From positions 1 through 46,839 of the forward strand of contig CAMVEL010000013.1 of assembly GCA_947166565.1 (NCBI GenBank): 46,839 bases of DNA. Direction: 5' to 3'. This stretch comes from an uncultured Erysipelotrichaceae bacterium. Lineage in GTDB: Bacteria > Bacillota_I > Bacilli_A > RFN20 > CAG-826. This document shows positions 38,269 to 46,839 of this stretch, in pieces. The notes below the pieces were generated by a model, which was given only the letters and a program-made list of their open reading frames with translations, made no database searches and was not told the DNA's origin. Position 1 is the first letter of the stretch. Each line of letters begins with the position of its first letter. A program made the position numbers and the translations under genes.

Positions 38269-39125
38269 TATTTGATTCCTAGGAACTCTTTGAGTTCATC
38301 AAGCCTTTCGTTCATGATTTTTCTTCCATCTTGATATAGGGCCTCGATCTTTTTCCCATTTTTTTCAGCGCGGCCAATCGTTGGGGGAACTTCTGGGCAA
38401 ATAACAAAGGCCTTACCTTCTTTTTCAAGGCGGAATATCTCATCCATGTCGTCGTTATAGAGAATGTATGAATTTTTGCAAGAAGCCACATACTCCGGAT
38501 ATTTGTGATACATGAGGCTATAACCAGCCCGCTTGAAGAAACCGGGTTTCTTTTTGCGGTATGCCCTGGTTCTTGTGAGGACGATGACCAATTTTTCATA
38601 TCCTTCTTCCAAGGCTATTTTGTAAGGGACGGGACATTCGTTGCACCCATCGAGATAAAGCCCGTCTCCTACCTTGACTGGTTTACTTACCAACGGTAAG
38701 GATGAAGAAGCTGCGATGGCATCATCGAAATTGGGCCCACTTTTTTCAAAATATGCGGCCTTGCCCGTTTTCACGTCCGTTGTCCCACAGTAAAAACGGA
38801 TAGGATTGTTCTGAAAGGCTTCGTAATTGAAGGGAATGGTCTTGGGCACCTCTTCGAACATGTAACGGAAATTGAAGAAAGACCCGTATTTTATCCGGTT
38901 ATGGAAGGAAGCAAATTCCTTCTTTGGCATGACTTCGATGACGAATTGCTTGGTCCTTCCGATATCTCCCGAAACAAAATTGTAGGCGGAAAGGGCGCCT
39001 GCCGAGGTTCCGGCGATCATATCGAAAGAGATTCCGTTTTCGGCGATTACATCGAGGACTCCTGTGGCAAAAACACCTCTGGTGCCACCGCCTTGAACAA
39101 TTAAAGAACGAACATTGCTTACCAT
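38268..39125 (-). CDS. Patatin-like phospholipase
   Basis: 285 residues from the ATG at 39125; a TTG ten codons earlier is possible. The oxyanion-hole loop QGGGTRGVFATG (11-22) and the nucleophile elbow AGTSAGAL with Ser41 are perfect, and the second catalytic Asp is in LYLDGCNEC (usual DG[GA], here DGC). The family releases fatty acids from lipids; this branch (RssA/YjjU-like) is common in Firmicutes. Toward the C-terminus there is DMDEIFRLEKEGKAFVICP. No ribosome site precedes the ATG, but a -10-like TAACAT ends seven bases before it. This may be a leaderless internal promoter of the operon. Confidence 0.9.
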   Translation of the reverse strand: MVSNVRSLIVQGGGTRGVFATGVLDVIAENGISFDMIAGTSAGALSAYNFVSGDIGRTKQFVIEVMPKKEFASFHNRIKYGSFFNFRYMFEEVPKTIPFNYEAFQNNPIRFYCGTTDVKTGKAAYFEKSGPNFDDAIAASSSLPLVSKPVKVGDGLYLDGCNECPVPYKIALEEGYEKLVIVLTRTRAYRKKKPGFFKRAGYSLMYHKYPEYVASCKNSYILYNDDMDEIFRLEKEGKAFVICPEVPPTIGRAEKNGKKIEALYQDGRKIMNERLDELKEFLGIK

Positions 39126-39182
39126 AGGTAAAATGTTACATGTTAACGAGCGCAAACTCTAGAGGAAAAGATATGTTTTTGA

Positions 39183-40079
39183 TTAAGATATCGCTTTTGC
39201 GATAAACTCGCACATCGCTTGGTTGACCTCAATCGATTCTTTTTCGTTGGGATCGGTGATGTTATGGACGTGGCCAATCCTCTTGTCGTCGCAATCGATA
39301 TCCATGAACTGATAAGGGACGTTTCTCCCTTCCATTTCCTTTTTTAAAAGCAAACTTTCGGATCTCAGGAAATCGTTTTTACAAGTGGAGACAAAAAGAG
39401 GAATCGACAAAGTATCGAGGTATGTTCTTGGCGAAATCGATGACATGTATGCCTTATCTTTGAATCTTGGACCCAACAATCTGGTAGTGCCTCTTTCGGT
39501 CATCTTCGTCTCACCAATGCTGGCAAAATCATAAACCGGGCAATTAATCAAAACTGCTTCTACATGGTTTTCGTCAAAGCAATATCCCAACTTCTCAGCA
39601 ACGTCTTTATTGTTGATAGCCAAAGCGAGGAGCAAAGCGAAATGGCCGCCAGCGGAATCTCCGGTTATAACGAATTTGTTGCCTTCAAGACCAAGCTCCC
39701 CAATGTGCGAAAAGATGTAATTTATGCATTCCGCGCATTCATCAATCTGCTCTTTCGTATCCTTATGGCCATCGTTTGGATGGTAATCGACGGAGATGAA
39801 ATCAAAACCGTTTTCGACCAGTTTGGTTCCGAAAAAGAAATTCTCTTTTCTATTCCCAAAGATATAGGAACCCCCGTGAATATCGATTACGCAGCAGCCT
39901 TTCTTCTCACCTTTTCCGTAAATCAGATCGAATTGATTATAGAAATCGGCATTCTCTTCATAAGGGATATCGTTTCTTTCCTCGTAGTTTTCATGAGGAG
40001 GGAAAAGCTTTCTTCTCTTCTTGTTTAGTCTCTCGCAATAGGCTTTGATCAACATCACCGACAATAATCCGATTTTCAT
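39183..40079 (-). CDS. Alpha/beta hydrolase, esterase of the BD-FAE/acetyl-esterase type
   Basis: 298 residues. The strand before the oxyanion hole ends in IDIHGGSYIFG (HGGSY at 68-72). The nucleophile elbow is VITGDSAGGHFAL with Ser142. CKNDFLRSESLL carries the likely acid Asp and RIGHVHNI the likely His. These are the signatures of hormone-sensitive-lipase-like esterases that cleave acetyl or feruloyl groups from sugars. The company of a GH2 glycosidase suggests a role on plant or host glycans, but no signal peptide is evident beyond a hydrophobic start (IGLLSVMLIKAY). It lies 12 bases after the HAD gene. Confidence 0.87.
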   Translation of the reverse strand: MKIGLLSVMLIKAYCERLNKKRRKLFPPHENYEERNDIPYEENADFYNQFDLIYGKGEKKGCCVIDIHGGSYIFGNRKENFFFGTKLVENGFDFISVDYHPNDGHKDTKEQIDECAECINYIFSHIGELGLEGNKFVITGDSAGGHFALLLALAINNKDVAEKLGYCFDENHVEAVLINCPVYDFASIGETKMTERGTTRLLGPRFKDKAYMSSISPRTYLDTLSIPLFVSTCKNDFLRSESLLLKKEMEGRNVPYQFMDIDCDDKRIGHVHNITDPNEKESIEVNQAMCEFIAKAIS

Positions 40080-40091
40080 GACACGCCTCCA

Positions 40092-40871
40092 CTATTTTAT
40101 GAGTTTAAAGTGTTTAAGGGCCTTTTCGATCCCATCGTTTTCGATTCTATCGGTAACATAATCGGCGACTGCCTTGACCTCGTCCTTGCCGTTTCCCATG
40201 CAAACGAAAGTCCCGGTGGCTTTCTTCATGGAAATATCCTGGGTGTCGTCTCCAAAGGAGATGGTTTCTTCTTTTTTTAAACCTAGGTAATCCATAATGG
40301 ATTGAATGGCTGCGCCTTTTTCATGGATTCCATAGCTTATGTCGACTCCCGATTCGTGGAATCTATACCATTCGAGGTGAGGGGCCACTGAATGGACTTC
40401 TTCATCTAATTCCTTTGGAAGGAAAAGGAGCATTCCCGTGCATTCTTCGCCTTTATAGTCCCTTATCTCAGGAACTTGATAAGTGTAGACGTAATGGTAG
40501 GAATCCACATACTCATCAGGAGGAGCAATGAGGAATCTTTCCAAAGGGGTGACGATCTCCGCGGTCCGTCCGAGTTCCTTCATCTTCTTGATGATTGCGA
40601 GAGTATCCTCTTCCTTCATGAGCATCTTGCGCACGGTTTTTCCGTTTGTTACCGAGATCGCCCCAGCGGAAGCAATATAGCCATCCCAATCGATGCCCAA
40701 ATCGAAAATGCCAAACAAATCCATGGAATTGTATGGCCTTGCAGAGCAAATATAGACTTTGACCCCGTTTTTCTTTAGCTTTTTTATCGCTTCGATGCCA
40801 GAAGGAACATATCTTTTGGCCTTATGGTCATATAACGTCCAATCAATATCAAAGAAAGCGGCTTTAATCAT
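40092..40871 (-). CDS. Cof-type HAD hydrolase with altered motif I
   Basis: 259 residues of the Cof/C2-cap type: motif I FFDIDWTLYD (Asp8 nucleophile, Asp10 acid), motif II VYICSARPYNSM, a C2 cap (~80-185), motif III lysine in GIHEKGAAIQSIMDYLGL and motif IV SFGDDTQDISM. In nearly all members motif I is DxDGT; here Gly is Trp11. The metal and nucleophile aspartates are kept, so activity is likely but the pocket is changed. Substrates of this family are sugar phosphates, FMN or pyridoxal phosphate. The start overlaps the GH2 stop by eight bases. Confidence 0.88.
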   Translation of the reverse strand: MIKAAFFDIDWTLYDHKAKRYVPSGIEAIKKLKKNGVKVYICSARPYNSMDLFGIFDLGIDWDGYIASAGAISVTNGKTVRKMLMKEEDTLAIIKKMKELGRTAEIVTPLERFLIAPPDEYVDSYHYVYTYQVPEIRDYKGEECTGMLLFLPKELDEEVHSVAPHLEWYRFHESGVDISYGIHEKGAAIQSIMDYLGLKKEETISFGDDTQDISMKKATGTFVCMGNGKDEVKAVADYVTDRIENDGIEKALKHFKLIK

Positions 40872-42627
40872 CGGTCTTGAACCTCAGTTTCTTGGCTAAT
40901 TCAGATAGTTTGCTCTCATCGACCTTAAGGACTTCCCTATCGTAAGTAACAAGGCCGTTTTCTTCCTCTTCGACATCGCAGAATTGGGTATACACAGTCG
41001 CGGACAACCCTTGTTTGTCGATTATATCGAGGAGAGTTTTCTCGTAGGTATCTATAAATTTCTTAGAAAGGGCGTCTTTGTCCTTCGTTTTAGCGTAATG
41101 AATGCCTTTGCCGCTTCCGGAATGATGGCCGGATTCATGATAAACAAAGCCCCCAAATTCGGTGAGGGAGAGGATTCTTGGGTCCTTCGTTTTCATCTTG
41201 GGCTTTCTGAAATAAATGTGTCTTGAATCGAAGTCTCCTGCACCCATATCGAACCATCCCGAAGTGGAATCTATTAGACGCGTGCCATCGAATTCGCGTA
41301 GTTTAGCCGTTAATCTTTCGGAATCGAATTGGCCCCACCCTTCATTGAAAAGGGTCCAAATACCAATGGAAACGACGTTATAGAGCCTTTCGACTACAAG
41401 AGGCATTTCCTTTTCGAAAAAATCACGTGATTCTTTATTCCTTCTTCCAAGGAGTTTATGCCTCTTGGTGTCATCAAAATGCCAGAAAACATAGGGGGCC
41501 GTATAAACCAATAAGGGGGTCGTATAAATCAAGAAGGCCTTGTATTTGGTCCCGGCGTTTACGAAATCCTGCATCAAGATTATTCCAAGGCGATCGCAAT
41601 GGTAATAATAACGCATGCTTTCTATCTTGATGTGTTTACGGATCATGTTGAAACCAAGGCGTTTAGTCAATTCAATATCATCGATTAATGCTTGGTCACA
41701 AGGTGGGGTTAACCCTCCATCGGGGAAATAGCCTTGATCAAGAACACCATGGAGGAAATAGGGCTTGTTGTTTAAACCGAATACAGGTCTTCCGTTATAC
41801 TGAACCACGGAGAACTTTCGCATAGCAAAATAACTTAGAATCTTATCATCATTAACAATGATCTCGACGTCATATAAAGATGGCTCCTCTGGAGACCAAG
41901 GGTGAAAATTCTGGCTTAAATCGATATCGGCGGACAAAGAGTCATCGAGATCGACGGAGTTGATAAAGTCGCCTTTATAGGAGATTTTAGCGAGGGCCCT
42001 AGTCGCCTTTCCTTCGAAAAAGGCTTGAACATGAATCGACTTTTTATCGAAATCAGGATCAAATTTCACCCTTTGAATGACTTGACTAGGAACGCTTTCA
42101 AGCCAGACACTGCCCCAAATTCCACTTGTGGATGTATACCAAATGCCTTTAGGGTTCCTAAATTGTTTGCCGCGAGGATATATATCGTTATCAACGTCAT
42201 CGATAACGTTAACGATGATTTCGTTTTCGCCAGATTTTAATTCAAGGCAATCCACCGTGAAGGGAAGATATCCGCCTTCATGGTGATAGATCTTAACGCC
42301 GTTAAGAAAAACATCCGCGATTTGGTCAACGGCTTCAAAATGAAGAAGAACGCGATCTTTTTTAAAGCCTTCCGGCAAAGAGAAAACCTTCCGGTAATGG
42401 AGATATTGGCCTTTTTCTATCCTTATTTCCTGCCCTGATAGAGGGGTTTCCGGAGCAAATGGCACGATGATGCCTTGCATAAATGCAACCGGGGCATTTG
42501 GGTTATTGTCCACGGCAAAACCCCATTCTCCGTTTAAACAATAAAAGGATTCTCGCCTAAATTGCGGGGTTGGGTATTCGTTGAGTGGGTTTTTCCGGTC
42601 GACGGATTTCGTATATTTGCTAATCAC
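40864..42627 (-). CDS. Glycoside hydrolase family 2 (beta-galactosidase/glucuronidase type)
   Basis: 587 residues, short for GH2, with the three basic domains: sugar-binding (1-180), immunoglobulin-like (~180-275) and TIM barrel (~275-587). The acid/base is Glu429 in LFNEGWGQF and the nucleophile Glu490 in LTEFGGF. RKHIKIESMRYYYHCDRLGI is the family region before the barrel. No signal peptide is present, so it acts in the cytoplasm on imported oligosaccharides. The exact sugar is not predictable. It starts at a GTG; a -10-like TACAAT lies six bases before it and there is no ribosome site, so the mRNA is probably leaderless. It heads the run GH2-HAD-esterase. Confidence 0.9.
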   Translation of the reverse strand: MISKYTKSVDRKNPLNEYPTPQFRRESFYCLNGEWGFAVDNNPNAPVAFMQGIIVPFAPETPLSGQEIRIEKGQYLHYRKVFSLPEGFKKDRVLLHFEAVDQIADVFLNGVKIYHHEGGYLPFTVDCLELKSGENEIIVNVIDDVDNDIYPRGKQFRNPKGIWYTSTSGIWGSVWLESVPSQVIQRVKFDPDFDKKSIHVQAFFEGKATRALAKISYKGDFINSVDLDDSLSADIDLSQNFHPWSPEEPSLYDVEIIVNDDKILSYFAMRKFSVVQYNGRPVFGLNNKPYFLHGVLDQGYFPDGGLTPPCDQALIDDIELTKRLGFNMIRKHIKIESMRYYYHCDRLGIILMQDFVNAGTKYKAFLIYTTPLLVYTAPYVFWHFDDTKRHKLLGRRNKESRDFFEKEMPLVVERLYNVVSIGIWTLFNEGWGQFDSERLTAKLREFDGTRLIDSTSGWFDMGAGDFDSRHIYFRKPKMKTKDPRILSLTEFGGFVYHESGHHSGSGKGIHYAKTKDKDALSKKFIDTYEKTLLDIIDKQGLSATVYTQFCDVEEEENGLVTYDREVLKVDESKLSELAKKLRFKTDD

Positions 42628-42706
42628 GGGTTAATTGTAATTAAAAGGACGCCTAACTTCTATAAGAAGAGAAACAAAAGGAGTATGCTTTTGCAGGTAC
42701 AAAACT

Positions 42707-43894
42707 ATGAAAATTGCAGAAATCCAACAATCAATCAAAGAAATGTCCGCGGATGCGTGGGTCATTGTCGATTACGAAAACAGAAACCCAACCGTTGTTT
42801 CCTTATTAGGAAAAATGATGTTAACAAGAAAGGTTTTCCTCGTCATCCCCGTTTCTGGACGCCCATTTATCATCGCCCATTCTATCGATACGGTTTTTCT
42901 AAAAACAGACTCGGTTACCAAGGATTTCGATATTTGCCAATATAACACCTGGCAGGAGATGCTTGAGATAGAAAAAGAAAAACTCGCACCGTTCGAAACA
43001 GTCCTTATGGATATCTCCGACAAGGGTTTGTTGCCTCGCATTTCACTTGCGGATTATGGCTCTGTCGAATTTGTGAAAAGTCTAGGTAAGAAAATCAAAT
43101 CCAGCGGGGACATACAGCAGTTATTGAATGCAAAACTATCTTTTAGGGCCTATGAATTGCAAAAACTCGCCTGCCGCAAAACATTGAAAATCAAAGACGA
43201 GGCCTTTATCAAAATCCGCGACGATATTTTGATGAACGGGGAAGCCGATGAATACGATATTCAGCAATATATCTGCAGGCGTTTCCGTGACGAAGGGATG
43301 GTCTATGACGAAGCTCCGATCGTCGCCATCGGGCCAAATGCTTCCAATCCTCATTATGGACCAACCAAAGACGAACATTCAAAAATCCATATGGGCGATT
43401 TGGTACTTATCGATATGTGGGCCAAAATGGATGACGAAGAAGGCGTGTATGCCGACATTACCTGGATGGGTTATGTCGGAACCAAGATTCCTAAGGAATA
43501 CGTTGATAGATTTAACATAGTTAAAGCCGCAAGAGACGGCGTCATAGAATTCCTCAAAGAAGAACTCCCAAAGAGGAAAGTATTGGCCTATGAGGCCGAT
43601 GATGTAGCAAGAAGAATCATAACCAAGGTTGGTTATGGTAAATATTTCATTCATCGCGTTGGCCATAATATCGGTGTAGATGTTTCCCCACATGGCCAAG
43701 GGGCCAATTTAGATAATTACGAATCCCACGATGACCGCGAAATCCTTAATGGAACATCCTTCTCAGACGAACCCGGTATTTACGCGGAAGATTTCGGAAT
43801 GCGCAGTGAAACCGACCTCCATAACGATAATGGCGATTTGGAGGTCGTCGCTGGATTACAAGACGAAATTATCCCGATTCTAGCTTTGATTTAA
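42707..43894 (+). CDS. M24 family metallopeptidase (Xaa-Pro aminopeptidase-like)
   Basis: 395 residues. The N-terminal creatinase-like domain (1-150) is followed by the pita-bread fold. Metal ligands are visible in LVLIDMWAKMDDEEGVYADI (two aspartates), HRVGHNIGVD (His), FSDEPGIY (Glu) and MRSETDLH (Glu), the standard D-D-H-E-E set. The enzyme removes an N-terminal residue before proline from short peptides, or is a related hydrolase. The ATG at 42707 is the family start, although the best ribosome site (AAAGGAGT) lies 17 bases before it and is better placed for an ATG at 42684 in another frame. The gene converges with csoR, the stops overlapping by four bases. Confidence 0.88.
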   Translation: MKIAEIQQSIKEMSADAWVIVDYENRNPTVVSLLGKMMLTRKVFLVIPVSGRPFIIAHSIDTVFLKTDSVTKDFDICQYNTWQEMLEIEKEKLAPFETVLMDISDKGLLPRISLADYGSVEFVKSLGKKIKSSGDIQQLLNAKLSFRAYELQKLACRKTLKIKDEAFIKIRDDILMNGEADEYDIQQYICRRFRDEGMVYDEAPIVAIGPNASNPHYGPTKDEHSKIHMGDLVLIDMWAKMDDEEGVYADITWMGYVGTKIPKEYVDRFNIVKAARDGVIEFLKEELPKRKVLAYEADDVARRIITKVGYGKYFIHRVGHNIGVDVSPHGQGANLDNYESHDDREILNGTSFSDEPGIYAEDFGMRSETDLHNDNGDLEVVAGLQDEIIPILALI

Positions 43895-44154
43895 CGTGAC
43901 ATCCTATCAAGTATCGAATTGATTTCGGCAAGTTTGTCTTTTATTTCGCCTTCGTCTTTAGCGGAAAGAACACATCCTTCAAGATGGGCTGTGATAACTT
44001 GATTATTAACCTTTTTAAGCAAGGCAATCGTCGCGAGCAATTGATTTGAGACATCTATGCAATAGGCGTCTTCATCAACCATGCGCATCAAACCCTCTAT
44101 TTGTCCTTTTGCTATGGCGAGTTGGTGTTTTACCTCTTGGTGTGACGCTCTCAT
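43891..44154 (-). CDS. csoR: CsoR-family copper-sensing repressor
   Basis: 87 residues, all helical. The copper ligands Cys32, His57 and Cys61 have the same spacing as CsoR of M. tuberculosis (Cys36, His61, Cys65), in YCIDVSNQLL and ITAHLEGCV. The family dissociates from DNA when Cu(I) binds, which induces copper efflux. Its likely target is the GC-rich inverted repeat at 46724 before copA. The start overlaps the copZ stop by four bases (ATGA). It is the last gene of the copA-copZ-csoR operon, so the repressor is under its own control. Confidence 0.92.
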   Translation of the reverse strand: MRASHQEVKHQLAIAKGQIEGLMRMVDEDAYCIDVSNQLLATIALLKKVNNQVITAHLEGCVLSAKDEGEIKDKLAEINSILDRMSR

Positions 44155-44375
44155 TCAATAACTCCTTCGACGGTATACTCGGCATTTGCTAAAGCGGTTT
44201 TGATATCTTCTAAAGGAAGTTCACCCTTATGCTTGATCGTGACTTCTCCACCTTTTAAGACGACATCGACGGCTTTGATGCCCTCAAATGCCATCAGGAT
44301 TTTCTTGACGGTGGCAACGCAATGATCGCACATCATTCCCTTTACTTTGATTTTGGTGGTCTTCGTTCCGAACAT
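44151..44375 (-). CDS. copZ: Copper chaperone CopZ (HMA domain)
   Basis: 74 residues from the ATG at 44375, which has AAGGAG seven bases upstream inside the end of copA; a longer frame to 44393 has none. The metal motif is KGMMCDHCVATV with Cys16 and Cys19, and the fold is completed by IKAVDVVLKGGEVTIKH and TALANAEYTV. CopZ carries Cu(I) in the cytoplasm and passes it to CopA or to CsoR. It overlaps csoR at its end and copA ends five bases before its start. Confidence 0.92.
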   Translation of the reverse strand: MFGTKTTKIKVKGMMCDHCVATVKKILMAFEGIKAVDVVLKGGEVTIKHKGELPLEDIKTALANAEYTVEGVIE

Positions 44376-44379
44376 ATGT

Positions 44380-46722
44380 TTACTCCTTCTCATCTGTTTT
44401 AGGCTTAAATAAGCGCAGCCTTAGCGCATTTAAAACAACTGTAACCGAAGATAAGGACATGGCGATTGAGGCTATCATTGGGGTTAAGACCAAATGGCTT
44501 TGGTTTCCAGTAAACCAATTCGGAGTAACGTTAATCGCAAAAAGGGCGCCTGCTGCGAAAGGAATTAGCAAAGAATTATAGAAGAAAGCCCAGCAAAGGT
44601 TCTGAATAATGGTTCTCTTAACTCTATTTGATAAAAGAATAGCTTTATAGACATCTAAGGGGTCGTTTCTCATTAGAACGATATCACTGCTTTCAAGGGC
44701 GACATCCGTTCCAGCTCCTACAGCGATTCCTACGTCAGAAATCGTCAATGCTGGGGCATCGTTTATACCGTCACCCACCATGGCAACGACATGCCCTTGA
44801 TCTTTTAAGGACGATATAACCTGGCCTTTATTTTCAGGAAGAACCTCGGCATAGACTTTATCAATACCTAGCTCCTTTGCGACTATATTTCCAACCACCT
44901 TATTATCACCAGTTAAAAGAACAACGTTTTTGCCAGCATTTTTTAATAGATTTATGGTTTTTGCAGCGTTTTTCTTAATTTCATCACCTATTGCGAATAA
45001 TCCAATTAAGCGTTCATTTAAAGCCACGAAAACGGGGGTTAAACCCTTTGATGAAAGACGTTCATAATCGCTTAAGGCGATAGAAATATCAATGCTTTCT
45101 GAGTCCATCAAGGCCTTGTTTCCGATCGCTAATCCATCCCCTTTCAAGCCTTTTCCTGGAATATTCTCAAATTCGTCAATAGAAATTTGGGAAACGCCTT
45201 TGTTGATGGCATATTCAACAATCGCTTTTGATAAAGGGTGAGATGACCTGCTTTCTAAAGAAGAAGCTAGCTCAAGAACCTTGTTCTCGTCTTTTTCATA
45301 ACTAACGAATTCATGAACGTTCATCTTCCCCGTAGTCAATGTGCCGGTTTTATCGAAAACAACGGTATCCGCTTTAGATAGAACTTCAAACGCCGTAGCG
45401 GATTTGATGATAATGCCGTTTTCCGCGCCTTTTCCGGTTCCTACCATAATGGCAACCGGTGTAGCTAACCCAAGCGCGCACGGACATGATATGACCAACA
45501 CCGATACCCCTAGTTGGAAAGCTAACTCTGGATCAGGTTTTCCAGAAGCCTCTATTGCCCCTACCCCAGTAAGAATCATCCATAGAGCAAATACCAGCAA
45601 GGAGAGCAAGATTATCGCTGGAACAAAAATCTTGGATATCCGATCGGCCAATCTAGCTATTGGAGCCTTTGAATTGCTGGCCTCCTCGACAAGGGAAATG
45701 ATTTTTCCAATAGTTGAATCCTTACCAACTTCGCTGACTCGATAGATGAATGTTCCATCCAGATTAATGGTTCCTCCGACGACTTTATCGCCAACGCTCT
45801 TGAAAATGGGGGTCGATTCGCCAGTTATCGCGGATTCGTTGATGGTGGAAGACCCGGATTCGATAATTCCATCGGTAGGAACGCTAAGTCCTGGCTTAAC
45901 CATTACCAGATTCCCCTCTTCCAAAGATTCCGTTGGCACTTCCATTGTTTCTTCGTCATTTACCAAGAATGCGGTTTCGGGTGTTAGGGCCATCAAGGAA
46001 GCAATTGATGAAGTCGTTTTTTCAGTTGCCTTGGCTTCGAAATATTTGCCGATGCCGACGAAAACGGGGATCATCGCCGCGGATTCAACATATAATTTCA
46101 TCGAATAGTCCATTACATTCGTAGGGTTATTGTTAGCGATGGAAACGATTAGCATTACATAGGTATAAATTCCATAAATCACGCTCGCGGAAGACCCTAA
46201 AGCGACAAGGGCATCCATATTTGGGGAGAAAGAAAACAAACTCTTAAACCCGGAAACAAACCTCTTCCTATGGATTATTACTATTGGAAGAAGGAACAGG
46301 AACTGCATTCCCACATTAAAAGCGCAGACGAAATAATATAGATTCACGTTCGTCATCGACAATTTGTCGATTTCATCCATGAAATAGGGGATCATCGGGC
46401 CCATGGAAAAGACCATGAGCAAAACCAAAAAGACAACGCTTAGAATCAGTAAATTCCTTTGTTTACGCAAGGCGTGTATGCGTTTTTCCTGAATTTTGCG
46501 AATCGATTCATTAACGAAAACCTTCGCTTCGTAACCAGTTCCAACCACTGCTTGGATAATGGAATCGTCGTTTTGCTTTTCCTCATCGAAATCAACGACC
46601 ATATTCTTACCCAAAAGGGAAACGTTGACCGCGTTAACCCCATCAAGTGAGCAAACCGCTTTCTCAACATGGGCTTGGCAAGCCGCGCACATCATTCCAT
46701 TGACTTCGTACTTCTTTTTCAT
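44380..46722 (-). CDS. copA: Copper-exporting P1B-type ATPase CopA
   Basis: 780 residues. One N-terminal HMA domain (1-70, GMMCAACQAHVEKA with Cys12 and Cys15) is followed by eight membrane segments. The ion path is ISCPCALGLATPVAIM (CPC). The A domain has the TGES loop (AITGESTP), the P domain has the phosphorylated Asp in VFDKTGTLTTGK, and the N domain has SSHPL (the His-Pro motif). MVGDGINDAPAL is the hinge and ends the soluble part. CopA pumps Cu(I) out of the cytoplasm. The start codon lies directly after a CsoR-type inverted repeat. Confidence 0.95.
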   Translation of the reverse strand: MKKKYEVNGMMCAACQAHVEKAVCSLDGVNAVNVSLLGKNMVVDFDEEKQNDDSIIQAVVGTGYEAKVFVNESIRKIQEKRIHALRKQRNLLILSVVFLVLLMVFSMGPMIPYFMDEIDKLSMTNVNLYYFVCAFNVGMQFLFLLPIVIIHRKRFVSGFKSLFSFSPNMDALVALGSSASVIYGIYTYVMLIVSIANNNPTNVMDYSMKLYVESAAMIPVFVGIGKYFEAKATEKTTSSIASLMALTPETAFLVNDEETMEVPTESLEEGNLVMVKPGLSVPTDGIIESGSSTINESAITGESTPIFKSVGDKVVGGTINLDGTFIYRVSEVGKDSTIGKIISLVEEASNSKAPIARLADRISKIFVPAIILLSLLVFALWMILTGVGAIEASGKPDPELAFQLGVSVLVISCPCALGLATPVAIMVGTGKGAENGIIIKSATAFEVLSKADTVVFDKTGTLTTGKMNVHEFVSYEKDENKVLELASSLESRSSHPLSKAIVEYAINKGVSQISIDEFENIPGKGLKGDGLAIGNKALMDSESIDISIALSDYERLSSKGLTPVFVALNERLIGLFAIGDEIKKNAAKTINLLKNAGKNVVLLTGDNKVVGNIVAKELGIDKVYAEVLPENKGQVISSLKDQGHVVAMVGDGINDAPALTISDVGIAVGAGTDVALESSDIVLMRNDPLDVYKAILLSNRVKRTIIQNLCWAFFYNSLLIPFAAGALFAINVTPNWFTGNQSHLVLTPMIASIAMSLSSVTVVLNALRLRLFKPKTDEKE

Positions 46723-46723
46723 T

Positions 46724-46764
46724 AGACACCCCCCGGGGGTATCTATATTCTAAAGGTTTGTTTT
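46724..46764 (-). promoter_or_regulatory. copA promoter and CsoR-type operator
   Basis: The inverted repeat at 46724-46744 has the CsoR pattern: GATACCCCC/GGGGGGTGTC on the minus strand, AT-rich ends around a C/G block. A -10 box TATAGA lies at 46741-46746 and a weak -35 (TTATCC) 17 bases upstream. The operator thus covers the -10 edge, the transcription start and the G-rich ribosome site (GGGGGG, six bases before the ATG). Above 46765 no further gene is visible to the window end. Confidence 0.6.
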
Positions 46765-46839
46765 GGATAATGCACGCTTAATGCATCAAAAATTAGATAA
46801 GCCTTGTCAATTGAAAGTCGTAGAGAGTGCCATCAATGC

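Noticed and set aside
42684-42945. A reading frame from the ATG at 42684, which has the better ribosome site
   Set aside because: Its product is Arg/Asn-rich without family features; the M24 protein in the other frame is clearly the gene. A short leader peptide cannot be excluded.

Overview
The window looks like a chromosomal segment of a low-to-mid GC Gram-positive bacterium of class Bacilli, most likely an uncultured gut lineage near Erysipelotrichales or RF39. The evidence is Bacilli-type gene order (dnaX-ebfC-recR-holB-ricT-rsmI, prfA-prmC-tsaC, secA-prfB, comFA-comFC, copA-copZ-csoR) and Firmicutes-only families (YfhO, YitT, RicT, UvrX/YolD). A UGA-reading RF2 with the usual autoregulatory frameshift shows that UGA is a stop here, so this is not a Mycoplasma-code genome. 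No species call is possible from the sequence alone.

Positions 1-9000 are an accessory zone of mostly single genes on the minus strand, separated by decayed sequence. It holds a DUF4256 fragment, a RhuM/PLD-like protein, two sugar O-acetyltransferases, two homologous Nif11-type peptides with double-glycine sites and zinc-ribbon cores, a NUDIX hydrolase, a Fic protein, a Phd/RelE toxin-antitoxin pair and an XRE/zinc-ribbon regulator. Between them lie remnants of GNAT, SGNH and cysteine-rich genes. Four copies of a ~95-base hairpin repeat, all in one orientation, punctuate 3.4-9.0 kb. The first and last carry pieces of a tRNA, and an intact tRNA-Ala(CGC) closes the zone. This resembles an old tRNA-associated island.

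From 9.3 kb the window is core genome. A UvrX-like polymerase and YolD pair and a DUF308-like membrane protein are followed by a minus-strand block: folD, secG, a HAD phosphatase, uvrB, yitT, prfB and secA, then comFC/comFA, then a TsaC-RpiB fusion, prmC and prfA. A divergent promoter region leads into the plus-strand dnaX operon for replication, recombination and rRNA modification.

From 31.5 to 42.6 kb lies a long, tightly spaced minus-strand run: GH2 glycosidase, Cof-type HAD phosphatase, alpha/beta hydrolase, patatin, RluA-type pseudouridine synthase, a DUF1538 membrane protein with two PII-like partners, and YfhO. An M24 peptidase (plus strand) and a complete copper-efflux operon (copA-copZ-csoR, with a CsoR-type operator) end the window.

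The most interesting items are the Nif11 zinc-ribbon peptides, the repeat/tRNA-fragment island, the DUF1538-PII-PII module, the TsaC-RpiB fusion, and a set of genes whose -10 boxes sit so close to the start codon that the mRNAs should be leaderless.
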